Source: an uncultured Myxococcales bacterium (GTDB lineage: Bacteria; Myxococcota; Myxococcia; Myxococcales; Myxococcaceae). Taken from it: DNA of 64,000 bases. The stretch lies in assembly GCA_937980205.1 (NCBI GenBank), contig CALJKW010000026.1:70436-134435 (forward strand). Reading direction: 5' to 3'. This document shows, piece after piece, positions 8,317 through 16,974 of this stretch; position 1 is the stretch's first letter; every line of letters starts with the position of its first letter. Made by a program: the position numbers and the translations under genes. Under the pieces are notes generated by a model. That model made no database searches and was not told the DNA's origin. It saw only the letters and a list, made by a program, of their open reading frames with translations.

Positions 8317-11034
8317 TCAGTGCGTGACGAAGCCGGTCGACGTGAGCACCGCGGCGCACGTGTAGGCCCAGCGCCGGCGCGCGCTCGTGTCGTTGTTGGC
8401 CGCGCCCGTCGCGAACGTCACGCAGGCCTGGGTCTCGGCCGCCGTCGGCGTGCGGCTCCAGAAGCGCCGCTGGAAGTTGGTGCACTCGGTCGACGCCGTC
8501 GCCATCGTCGGGTTCGCGCCGTACTGGGTGCCCGTCGCCGTCAGCTGAAGGCAGCCCTGGAAGGCCGCGGTGAACAGCTGGTACACGCTGACCGCGCTGA
8601 GCTGCTGCTCCTCGAACCAGCGCGCCGGCTGCGCGTTGAACGTCGCGGCCTGGCCCTGGATGGAGGCCGGCGTCACGTTCAGCACGCGCTGGAACTCGCC
8701 CGGCAGCATCTCGTACGGCTTCACGCGGCGCCGGTCGGTGTTCACCACCCGGTCGAGCCGGTCGACGTCGAGGCTGCGGCCGCCGAAGCCCGAGTAGAGC
8801 TGGCTGCCGTTGCAGCCCATCGGCGTCGCGACCGCTGCCGAGTTCGACGTGCGCGAGGCGACGGTGATGACCGCGTTGCTGTTCTGGTCGCGGCCCGTCA
8901 CGCCCGCGCTGAACGCCACCGTGCCCGGCGCGGTGCCGTTCTCGGTGAACACCCAGGTGAGGGTGCGGTTCTCTCCGCCGGGGATGATGAGCGGAGCCAC
9001 GGCCGCGGGCGCGGTGAGGCGCACGCCGCCGGTCAGCGTCGCCTGCGGCGGCGCCGGGTCCGACACCACCGCCATCGCGCTCGCCTGCCCGGTGTTCGCG
9101 ACCGTCATCGAGAGCGCGAACGTGTTGCCGCGCGTCAGCGCCGCGGGCACGGTGAACGCGGTGATGCTGAGCTCGGCGGGCGTCTGCACCGGGATGACCG
9201 GAGAGACCCGCTGCGGCGAATAGACCGTCTCGCCGGTCTGCTCGTCGGTCGCCGCCGCGTTCACGGTGAGCCGCAGGTTCCCCGGGCCCGTGCCGTCTTC
9301 GGTCAGCGCCCAGGTGAACGTCGCGCGCGCGCCGGCGGTCAGGTCGACCGGCACCTGCGTCGTGGTGGTGGTCGCGCCCGCGGCGCTGCCGACCACGTCG
9401 AGCGTCGGGCTCACCTGCGTGGCCATCGCGCCGCCCGAGTTGCGCACCACCGCCACCGCGTTGAACGTCTGCCCCTGCGAGATGCGCGCCGGGACGGTGA
9501 TGGACTCGACGACGAGCGCGGGCGGCATCACCACGAGCCCGAGGTTCGACTCGACGGCGCTCGCGTTGACGACGGCTCCCCCCGCCGCGGTGCCGCGCGC
9601 GCCGCCGTTGAACACGAGCGTGCCGGGCTGCGCGCCGCTCTCGCGGTAGCTCATGACGAACGTCGCGGTCGCCCCCGCGGCCACGTCCTGCGCGGCGACC
9701 GTGCCCTGCGCCGTCGCGGCGGCGCCGCCGGTGGTGTCGAAGGGCGTCGCGGCAGGCACCGGCCGCACCTGGGTCAGCGCGCCGGTAGTGGTGTTGCGCA
9801 CCACCAGGGTGACGTCGAAGAGCGCGCCGCGGTTGATGGTGGTCGGCATGCGCAGCGACGTGATGGCGAGGCCGGACGGCGCCGTCACCTGCGCGTCGTT
9901 CGAGCGCGCCGGCGCCGACTCGACCTCGAGGCCGCTGGCGGCGTCGGTGCCGCGCACGCGCGCGGTGAACGCCGCCGCGCCGGTGCCGCCGACCGTGGCG
10001 TTCCACGTCATCGCGACGGTCGCGCCGCCGGGCACGTCGACGGGCACCGGCGTCGAGGTGAACGTCAAGGCCGCGTCGCCGCTGACGGAGAGCGACGAAG
10101 GCTGGCCCGGGCTCGCCACCACGCGGCGCGCGAGCGCGGTGCCGGTGTTCTTCACCAGCACGGTGGCGACGACGGTCTGGCCGCGCTGCGCCTGCGCGGG
10201 GATGAACGCGGTGGCCTCGAGCTTCGCGGGCGTCTCGAGCGAGACGGTGGCCGACGTCATCGACTCGGCGGCGACGAGCGAGCCGCTGTTCGCGTCGGTG
10301 CCGCGCGCTCCGCCGCTGAACGTCACGCTGCCGGCGGCGGTGCCTTTGTAGCGGAAGGTGAACGTCGCGGTCTCGCCCTGGCCGATGTCGGCGCTGACCG
10401 GCTCGGGGCCGACCACGAGCGACGCCGCGCCGGTGCCGGTGAGGACGAGCGCGTCGGGCGTGACGTTCAGGGCGCGGGCGTGGCCGCCGTTCGCGATCAC
10501 CATCTTCACGATGAGCTCCTCGTCGACCGTGCCTGCGGCCGGCACCTGCAGCGACTCGACCATGAGCAGCGCGGCGCTCTCGACGACGACGCTCGCGGTG
10601 GTGGGGCCGGCGCGCAATTCGAGGTCGTGCGCGGTGTCGAGGCCTTCGGCGCTCACCTCGAAGGTGAGCGGGCCCGAGTCGGTGGCGAGGTACGTGAACG
10701 TGTAGTCCTGAGCGCCGGCGCCTTCGAGGTCGACGGGGTTCGGCGACTCCTCGAGCACGGCGAAGCCCAGGCCCTTGAGCACCGGCGTGACGGGCACGAC
10801 CTGCGTGGCGCGCGCCTCGCCCGAGTTCGTCACCGTGACGGTGACGGTGATGCGCTGGCCCACGCTGACGACGGCGGGCGTGGCGAACGCGGTGACGCCC
10901 AGCAGCGCGGGGGTCTGCTCGACGGGCTTCGGGTCCGGGTCCTTGATGGGGTCGGGGCCGCCGACCTTGGAGGTGCAGCCGATCGCCGCCGCGGCGAGGG
11001 CCACCATCAGACTGTTCTTGAGCGTCGTGGTCAT
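8317..11034 (-). CDS. CARDB-repeat lipoprotein with a DUF1592-like tail
   Basis: A 905-residue lipoprotein: hydrophobic signal followed by the lipobox AAIGC at about residue 19. After a short Asp/Pro linker come about six repeats of an Ig-like CARDB-type domain of roughly 110-120 residues, each with SVGQ or RGQT, a VTNSG or VRNTG strand, and a GARGT or TDAxSG loop. The last 150 residues change character (LDVDRLDRVVNTDRRR, VYQLFTAAFQGC, FWSRTPTAAETQAC) and recall the C-terminal part of DUF1592/planctomycete-cytochrome proteins. The repeats probably hold this tail away from the membrane. It sits between the heme-motif gene and the DUF1501 gene with gaps of about 30 bp. Confidence 0.75.
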   Translation of the reverse strand: MTTTLKNSLMVALAAAAIGCTSKVGGPDPIKDPDPKPVEQTPALLGVTAFATPAVVSVGQRITVTVTVTNSGEARATQVVPVTPVLKGLGFAVLEESPNPVDLEGAGAQDYTFTYLATDSGPLTFEVSAEGLDTAHDLELRAGPTTASVVVESAALLMVESLQVPAAGTVDEELIVKMVIANGGHARALNVTPDALVLTGTGAASLVVGPEPVSADIGQGETATFTFRYKGTAAGSVTFSGGARGTDANSGSLVAAESMTSATVSLETPAKLEATAFIPAQAQRGQTVVATVLVKNTGTALARRVVASPGQPSSLSVSGDAALTFTSTPVPVDVPGGATVAMTWNATVGGTGAAAFTARVRGTDAASGLEVESAPARSNDAQVTAPSGLAITSLRMPTTINRGALFDVTLVVRNTTTGALTQVRPVPAATPFDTTGGAAATAQGTVAAQDVAAGATATFVMSYRESGAQPGTLVFNGGARGTAAGGAVVNASAVESNLGLVVMPPALVVESITVPARISQGQTFNAVAVVRNSGGAMATQVSPTLDVVGSAAGATTTTTQVPVDLTAGARATFTWALTEDGTGPGNLRLTVNAAATDEQTGETVYSPQRVSPVIPVQTPAELSITAFTVPAALTRGNTFALSMTVANTGQASAMAVVSDPAPPQATLTGGVRLTAPAAVAPLIIPGGENRTLTWVFTENGTAPGTVAFSAGVTGRDQNSNAVITVASRTSNSAAVATPMGCNGSQLYSGFGGRSLDVDRLDRVVNTDRRRVKPYEMLPGEFQRVLNVTPASIQGQAATFNAQPARWFEEQQLSAVSVYQLFTAAFQGCLQLTATGTQYGANPTMATASTECTNFQRRFWSRTPTAAETQACVTFATGAANNDTSARRRWAYTCAAVLTSTGFVTH

Positions 11035-11063
11035 GGCGTTCTCGTTTCTGAAGGCGGAAGAGT

Positions 11064-11996
11064 TCACTGGCAGAAGCCCGGGGCCTTCGCGATGGCGGCC
11101 AGGGCCGACGTCATGGTTCCGGCGGACTGGAAGGCGGTCATGCACGCGTCGAAGACCGGGCCCTCACACTTGAACTCGGCGCGGGCGTAGAGGAACTCCA
11201 TCGCGGTGCGGCAGACGTTGAAGCGGAAGTCCGTCGACGCGACCATGGCGTTCACCAGCTGCGCGTCGTTCGAGATCATCTGGCCGCCGAGCAGCGGCTG
11301 CGGGCCCTCGTTCGGAGCGCCGAACGTCATCGCGTCGCCCTCGCCGAACTTCCGCGACAGAATCTTCGCCGCGTAGTCGAGGCCGAACGTGGTGTTGTAG
11401 TGGCAGCCCGAGCACTGCGACGACATGCGGCCCGCGGCGTCGATGCCGTCGGTGTTGACCGCGGCCACGAGCTTCAGGCCGAGGACGTTGTTCATGATGC
11501 GGTACGCGGCGACGATGCGGTAGCCGTCGATCTCGTTGCCCGCGTAGCGAATCATCCACGGGCGGCTGCGGAAGTAGCCCAGGCCGTTCGGGTCCGCGAC
11601 CACCACCGCGTCGGCGGTCGCCGTCGCGCCGGGCTGCACGCGGTACTGGCCGTTGAACAGCTCGCGCCACGGCCGGTTGTTCTCGAGCACGTAGCGCGCG
11701 AGGTAGTAGCTCGCGTCTTCGGCCGGCGTCGCCCCGGGCTCGCCGTTGAACTTCGCGTTGATGAAGCGCGCGAAGCGCTCGCGGAAGACCGCCGTGGTCA
11801 GCATCGTGTCGACGTTGTCCTGCGGGTTCATCGCGCCGAGCAGCGCCGTCGAGGGCGGCTGCGCGAGCAGCGCGGCCGAGAGGCGGGTCGCGCACCGGGC
11901 GCGCGCCTCGGCGGTCATCTGGGCAGAGGCCGTCGACGACACCAGCACCGTCGCCGCGGCGGCGAAGTAGGAAAGAAGGAGCGCTCGTTTCACCAT
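11064..11996 (-). other. Possible separate start: heme-motif exported protein (310 aa)
   Basis: Within the long fused frame, the ATG at 11996 begins a typical signal peptide (MVKRALLLSYFAAAATVLVS, ending ASAQ), with AGGTG about ten bases upstream. The mature part holds one c-type heme motif, QCSGCHYN, and a C-terminal region (FRFNVCRTAMEFLYAR, CMTAFQSAGT) reminiscent of the C-terminal domains of DUF1592-type proteins. If initiated here it would be an independent periplasmic or surface heme protein. This is the biologically simpler reading; the annotated fusion is what the raw frame shows. Confidence 0.6.
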
Positions 11997-14399
11997 GAGG
12001 TTCACCTGTGGGGTTGCGCGTGCGGGGGCGCGTTGTGCAGCGGGGGTGCCAGCGTCGTCGCGAGGAGCGCCCAACGAAGTCGCGGACCTGGAGGGCGAAA
12101 GAGGCGCGCCCACCGAGAGGTGGAGCATGCGCGCGTGCCAACCGTTGCGGCGACGCAGCAGCCAGAACGTGAGCACCATTGCCGCGATCAGCGCGGTGTG
12201 GCCGCCGGTCGTGCTGCAGCCGGTGTACTCGCCGATGACCTGGCCGGCCTTCGGCTGCTCGACCTGGGGCTCCAGCGGCTCGGGCTCGCCGCCCGGCGTG
12301 CCGACCACCACCTCGGCGCTGCTGCGCAGGCCCGTCATCGACACCGCGCGCACCGCCCACGGCCCGCTCGCCTCGCCCGAGGCGGTGAACAGGCCGTTCG
12401 CGTCGATCTGCCCGCCGCCGCTCACCGACCACTCGACCGGCGAGGGCTGGGGGCTGCCGAACTGGTCGAACGTCTTCGCGGTGAACTGGTGCGTGCCCGA
12501 CGGCGGCACCACCACCGCGCCCGGCGTGATGGAGACGCCGGTGAGGCTCTGCATCACCTCGACCTGCAGCGTGGCCTTCACCGACGCCTTCGACGGGTCC
12601 TCGACCGTGACCTCGAGCTCGTAGCTGCCGGCCCGCGTGAACGTCGCGACGCTGCTCTTCCCCGCGTTCGTGCCGTTGTCCGAGAACAGCACCTCGGCGG
12701 GGCCTGTGCCCTGCCAGTGGTAGACGAGGTTCGCCTCGCCGGTGTCGTCGGCCGCGAGCACGTTGAGCAGCGCGGTGCGGCCCAGCACCACCGCGGGCGA
12801 GGCGACCGGCATGCGCGTGAGCGACGGCGGCCCGCCCGACGAGACGAACAGCGTCGCCGTGCCGCTCAAGCCTCCGGCGGTGGCGGTGATGGTGTGGGGC
12901 CCGCCGGTGACCGCCCCCGCGATGAGCTGGCCCATCGCATTGATGGTGCCGCCTCCGGAGAGCGTCCACGTCAGCGCCGGCGCGGGCATGACCGGCTGGT
13001 CGAACTGGTCGACCACGGCGCCGGTGAGCTCCACGCGGCCGCCGCGCGGCACGGTCACCATCGCGGGCGTGATGCTGACCGTGGTCGGCGTCGCGTCGAC
13101 GGTGACCGAGATGCTCGCCGAGTCGGTGAGTCCCGCGGCGTCGCGCGCGACGACGACGAGCAGGTACGTGCCGGCGCGCGCGAAGGTGGCGGTCGACGCT
13201 CTCGCGGCGTTGCTGCCGTTCGGAGTGAACGTGACCGGCGCCGGGCCGCTCGCGCTCCACGTGTAGCCGAGCGCGCCTTCGCCGCCGTCGTCGGTCGCGG
13301 TGACGGCCAGCGCAGCGGTGCGGCCGGTGACCGGACGCGGCGTGACCGACGGCATGCCGGCGATGACCGGCGGCGTGCCGTTGGCGACGGTGACCTGCGC
13401 CGTCGCCATCCGGCCCGAAGCCGTCGCGGTGATGGTATGCGGGCCGCCGAGCGTGGCCCCGGCGGTGAAGAGGCCGGTCGCGCTGACGGTGCCGCCGCCC
13501 GACACCATCCACGTGAACGCGGGCGGAGGCGTGATGGTCGCGCCGAACTGGTCGGTCGCCGACGCGGTGAACTGCTGCGTGCCGCTCGCGGGCACACCCG
13601 CCGACGCGGGCTGCACGCTCGCGCTCGTCACCGCCGCGGCGACGGTGACGTCGAACGCGCGCACCGCCGACGCGCCGGCCGCGTCGCGCACGGTGAGCAC
13701 GAACGAGTAGGCGCCTGCGCGCGTGAACGTCGCGACGGTGGTGCGCGCGGCGTTGGTGCCGTTCACCGAGAACGTCACCGGCTGCGGCGCGGTGGTGGCC
13801 TCCCACGTGTACGTGAGCGCGGTGGCCGGGCCGTCGTCGGTGGCCGTCACGGTGAGCGTGCGCGTGGTGGGGCTGGTCACGGCGGCCGACGGCGCGACCG
13901 AGATGACGGGCGGCTGGTTGGAGGCGGTGACGGTGATGGCGCGCGTGGTGGTGGCGCTGCGGTCTCCGCCGCTGCCCATGCCGTTGCACGAGTTGCCCGC
14001 GGCGTAGAGCGTGAAGGTGCCCGCAGTCGGCGGCGCGGTGACGAAGAAGGTCCACGAGGTGTTGCCCGAGGCGAAGGCCTTCGGGGCCGTGTGGCGCAGC
14101 TCGCCACCCTCGAGCACGAGGCCCGGGCCGGCGGCGAGGCCGACGGCGGCGGTGCTGGCGGCGACGTTGGTGCCTCCGCGGACGCCGGGGCCGCCGGTGA
14201 TGCGCACGGTGTACGTCGCGACCTCGCCGGTGGCGAGCGAGGCGGGGCCTTCGATCGCGACGGTCGGCACCGTGCCGGCGCCGACGCCGTGGCAGGAGGT
14301 GCAGAAGATTCCACCCTTGCCGGAGTAGCCGACGACGCCGCCGCTGGTGGCGAAGGCGGCCGCGGGAGCGAGGAGCGCAAAGAAGGCGAGGGAGCGCAT
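11064..14399 (-). CDS. Surface protein with heme motif and Ig-like repeats, fused in frame to a second heme-motif protein
   Basis: One uninterrupted 1,111-codon frame. Residues 1-18 are a signal peptide. A CTSCHG c-type heme motif and a GGP-rich choice-of-anchor-V-like domain follow, then at least four PKD/Ig-like repeats with the signature DQFGATITPPP or DQFDQPVMPAP. Around residue 740 there is GCSTTGGHTAL, a hydrophobic helix and RRR, the layout of a MYXO-CTERM sorting tail. Normally such a protein would stop there, but no stop is present: the frame runs through a Pro/Ala linker into MVKRALLLSY, a second signal peptide, and the cytochrome-like protein. Either the stop has been lost or the downstream part is translated from its own ATG at 11996. 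Confidence 0.7.
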   Translation of the reverse strand: MRSLAFFALLAPAAAFATSGGVVGYSGKGGIFCTSCHGVGAGTVPTVAIEGPASLATGEVATYTVRITGGPGVRGGTNVAASTAAVGLAAGPGLVLEGGELRHTAPKAFASGNTSWTFFVTAPPTAGTFTLYAAGNSCNGMGSGGDRSATTTRAITVTASNQPPVISVAPSAAVTSPTTRTLTVTATDDGPATALTYTWEATTAPQPVTFSVNGTNAARTTVATFTRAGAYSFVLTVRDAAGASAVRAFDVTVAAAVTSASVQPASAGVPASGTQQFTASATDQFGATITPPPAFTWMVSGGGTVSATGLFTAGATLGGPHTITATASGRMATAQVTVANGTPPVIAGMPSVTPRPVTGRTAALAVTATDDGGEGALGYTWSASGPAPVTFTPNGSNAARASTATFARAGTYLLVVVARDAAGLTDSASISVTVDATPTTVSITPAMVTVPRGGRVELTGAVVDQFDQPVMPAPALTWTLSGGGTINAMGQLIAGAVTGGPHTITATAGGLSGTATLFVSSGGPPSLTRMPVASPAVVLGRTALLNVLAADDTGEANLVYHWQGTGPAEVLFSDNGTNAGKSSVATFTRAGSYELEVTVEDPSKASVKATLQVEVMQSLTGVSITPGAVVVPPSGTHQFTAKTFDQFGSPQPSPVEWSVSGGGQIDANGLFTASGEASGPWAVRAVSMTGLRSSAEVVVGTPGGEPEPLEPQVEQPKAGQVIGEYTGCSTTGGHTALIAAMVLTFWLLRRRNGWHARMLHLSVGAPLSPSRSATSLGAPRDDAGTPAAQRAPARATPQVNLMVKRALLLSYFAAAATVLVSSTASAQMTAEARARCATRLSAALLAQPPSTALLGAMNPQDNVDTMLTTAVFRERFARFINAKFNGEPGATPAEDASYYLARYVLENNRPWRELFNGQYRVQPGATATADAVVVADPNGLGYFRSRPWMIRYAGNEIDGYRIVAAYRIMNNVLGLKLVAAVNTDGIDAAGRMSSQCSGCHYNTTFGLDYAAKILSRKFGEGDAMTFGAPNEGPQPLLGGQMISNDAQLVNAMVASTDFRFNVCRTAMEFLYARAEFKCEGPVFDACMTAFQSAGTMTSALAAIAKAPGFCQ

Positions 14400-14584
14400 G
14401 GCCGCCCGTGGTGCACCCGAGGTGCCAGCCCACGAAGCGCGCCTTTCGCCCTGGGAGAACGAGCCCGCGTGGCGTGGATCAGCCGTTGTGGAGCGCCGTC
14501 GCGCATCCGGTGTTGCAGCGCCGCAACGGTCACCCTTCGGGTGCCTACTGGAGTGATCAGCCGCGCCGCGGTACGAGGGCGGCC

Positions 14585-15307
14585 GTGCTCGTGACGTTCG
14601 CCCTCGCCCTCGCGCTCGGCGCCGCCAACCCGGCGCTCGGCCTGCTCGAGACCGCGAAGGAGCAGCTCTCACGCCACGACGACGTCGCCGCCCGCAAGAC
14701 CATCGAGCGCGCGCTGCCGTACGCGGCCGATGATCGGCTGCTGCTCGGCCAGCTCTACCAGCTGCTCGGGCTCGCGTGGGCGGAAGCGGCGTATGACCAG
14801 CGCGCGATCGAAGCGTTCACCACCGCGCTCAAGCTCGACCGCTCGCTCACCCTGCCTCCAGACACCGCGCCGAAGGTGCAGGACTGGTGGAAGCGCGCGG
14901 GCGGAACCATCGCCGAGCCGGTCGAGTCGCCTCAGCAACCCGAGCCCGCACCGCAGCCGGCGGAGCCCGCGCTTCAACCCCCGCCGCCGACGACGGTGGT
15001 GACGCCCGCGCCGGTCGTGCCCGCTCCGGCCGAGGTGGTGGCGGTGGAGCCCTCGCGCCTGTGGTGGTCGGCGCTGCCGGCGGGCGGCGCGGTGCTCTCA
15101 CTGGTGTTCGTCGGCGTCACGTGGAAGCTGTCGGACGATCGCTACCGCGAGCTCGCGCAGGGCACGCGGCCGCTGCTCCCGGCCGAGGCGGACGGGCTCT
15201 ACGCGTCGGGCCGGACGCTGCAGTCCGCGGCGCAGTGGCTGGGGCTGGCTGCGGCGCTGTTTGCCCTCGCGACGGTGGCGGTGATCGTCCTGGCGCAGCG
15301 CGAATGA
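14585..15307 (+). CDS. TPR-like membrane protein
   Basis: A 240-residue protein that I start at GTG 14585, five bases after a GAGGG. Residues 1-20 form a signal or anchor segment. Residues about 20-95 form helical hairpins resembling one or two TPR units (LLGQLYQLLGLAWAEAAYDQ, AIEAFTTALKLD). A Pro/Gln/Glu-rich linker (residues 115-160) leads to two hydrophobic segments near 165-185 and 215-238. It is divergent from the MYXO-CTERM gene (185 bp gap) and is followed 64 bp later by a PEGA kinase, with which it may work. Similar short TPR-plus-linker proteins flank kinases in myxobacteria. Confidence 0.7.
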   Translation: MLVTFALALALGAANPALGLLETAKEQLSRHDDVAARKTIERALPYAADDRLLLGQLYQLLGLAWAEAAYDQRAIEAFTTALKLDRSLTLPPDTAPKVQDWWKRAGGTIAEPVESPQQPEPAPQPAEPALQPPPPTTVVTPAPVVPAPAEVVAVEPSRLWWSALPAGGAVLSLVFVGVTWKLSDDRYRELAQGTRPLLPAEADGLYASGRTLQSAAQWLGLAAALFALATVAVIVLAQRE

Positions 15308-15370
15308 CGCCGTTCGCAACATGCGTCGTGGCGCGCGGATTATGATGTAGCGCGCATCCCCTCAGGCGGC

Positions 15371-16873
15371 ATGTTCGAGATCCTCGGAAAACTCGGCGTC
15401 GGTGGCATGGCCGACGTTTTCCTGGCGAACGCCGACATCGGCGGGCGCGTGCAGGCCGTTGCCTTGAAGCGGATCCGCGCGTCGATGAGCGACTGCGCCG
15501 ATGTGTGGCCGATGTTTCAGCGCGAGGCCGAGCTGTGCAAGCTGCTCAACCACCCGGCCATCGTGCAGCTCAAGGCAGTGGGCGACGACGCGAGCGGGCC
15601 GTACCTCGCGCTCGAGTACGTCGCGGGCGCGACGGTCGCCGAGCTGATCCGCGCGTGCGCCAGGCGCGGGACGCCGATCGCGTTGGAGCACGGGCTCTCC
15701 ATCTGCCGCGACGTCGCCGCGGGCATCGCGTACGCGCACGGGCTGGTGCACGAGGCGGGGCGCGGCCTGGTGCACCGCGACATCACTCCCGAGAACGTGC
15801 TCGTCGGCTACGACGGCTTCGCGAAGGTGACCGACTTCGGCATCGCGTGGCTGGTGGGGCACACCCGCTTCACGCGCACCGGGGCCGTGCGCGGCAAGGT
15901 CGGCTACCTGGCGCCCGAGCTGGTGGAGGGCGCGCCGCCGTCGCCGGCCTCCGACGTGTTCTCGCTCGCGGCGACGGTGTTCCGCGTGCTCACGGGCCAG
16001 TTCGCGTACAAGGGCAACAACGACGGTGAGCTCTTGCGCAGCCTGATGTTCGGGCCGACGCCGTCGATCGCCGCGGCGCGCGCCGACGTGCCGAAGCCGA
16101 TCGCCGAGTGGTGCGACCGCGCGTTCGGCAAGGACCCGGCGAAGCGGCCCAGCGCCGGCGACCTCGTCGCGCTCATCCCCGAGAGCAGCGACGCGCGCCG
16201 GGCCGACCTCGGCCGCTGGCTGACCTCGGTGTGCCCGCCGCGCGTGTTCACGGCCCAGGGCGGGGGAGCGCGGCCGGCCGAGCCGGGGGCTCCGCTGCGG
16301 CCGCCGCCGGGCTCGGGCCCGCTCGACGCCGGCCCGACGGTGGTCGACCGGCCACAGCCGCCGCCGGAGCCGCACGCCGACAACGTGCAGACGGCGCTGT
16401 TCGACACGCTCGCGAAGGGGAAGTGGCGGCTCGCCATGCTGCTGCTCGTGCTCGCCGCGGCCGGGGCAGCGGCGTTCTTCCTCTGGCCCCGCGAGGCGCC
16501 GCCGCCGGTGGAGGTCGCGGCAGCGCCGGCAGAGGAGCCCGCGGTGCTCCCCGACCCGGAGCCCGACCCCGAAGCCTTGGCGCTGCCCGAAGAGGTGGAG
16601 CCTGCTCCGGAGACGACGACCGAGCCCCGACCCGCGACGCCGCGCCGCGCGGTTCGCCGCGGCCTGCTCGACGTGCGCGTGAGCCCGTACGCGGACGTGT
16701 TCGTCGACGGCAAGCTGGTGGGCACGACGCCGCTCAAGCCGATCGAGCTCGCGCCGGGCACGCACAAGGTGCTGCTGGTGAACGCGGAGCTCGACCTGCA
16801 CAAGACGGTGAGGGTGACCATCGCCCCGGGCCGGAAGACGCGGCTCACCGAGAACTTCAAGCCGAAGCGCTGA
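15371..16873 (+). CDS. Ser/Thr protein kinase with periplasmic PEGA domain
   Basis: A 500-residue kinase that starts directly with the glycine-rich loop (ILGKLGVGGMADVF), so there is no N-terminal extension. The beta-3 lysine is in VALKRI, the catalytic loop is HRDITPEN (about residue 136) and DFG follows in VTDFGIAW. After the kinase domain comes a Pro-rich linker, one transmembrane segment (WRLAMLLLVLAAAGAAAFFLW, about residues 355-377), an acidic linker and a C-terminal PEGA domain (VSPYADVFVDGKLVGTTPLK; PGTHKVLL). The kinase is therefore cytoplasmic and PEGA extracytoplasmic. A TATGAT box lies at 15341-15346. Substrates are unknown. Confidence 0.92.
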   Translation: MFEILGKLGVGGMADVFLANADIGGRVQAVALKRIRASMSDCADVWPMFQREAELCKLLNHPAIVQLKAVGDDASGPYLALEYVAGATVAELIRACARRGTPIALEHGLSICRDVAAGIAYAHGLVHEAGRGLVHRDITPENVLVGYDGFAKVTDFGIAWLVGHTRFTRTGAVRGKVGYLAPELVEGAPPSPASDVFSLAATVFRVLTGQFAYKGNNDGELLRSLMFGPTPSIAAARADVPKPIAEWCDRAFGKDPAKRPSAGDLVALIPESSDARRADLGRWLTSVCPPRVFTAQGGGARPAEPGAPLRPPPGSGPLDAGPTVVDRPQPPPEPHADNVQTALFDTLAKGKWRLAMLLLVLAAAGAAAFFLWPREAPPPVEVAAAPAEEPAVLPDPEPDPEALALPEEVEPAPETTTEPRPATPRRAVRRGLLDVRVSPYADVFVDGKLVGTTPLKPIELAPGTHKVLLVNAELDLHKTVRVTIAPGRKTRLTENFKPKR

Positions 16874-16974
16874 GAGCGAATCACGAAGGCTCGGTTTCTT
16901 GTGTTGCGCACGCGCAACGGCTCGCATGCCCACCCCTGCACCGCGTCACCAAAAGGAGGTAGACCGCGGCGCGA

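Noticed and set aside
8320..11190. A long plus-strand frame opposite the CARDB lipoprotein
   Set aside because: Arg/Ala-rich shadow with no signal or domain; the minus strand has a lipobox and a repeated Ig-like signature.
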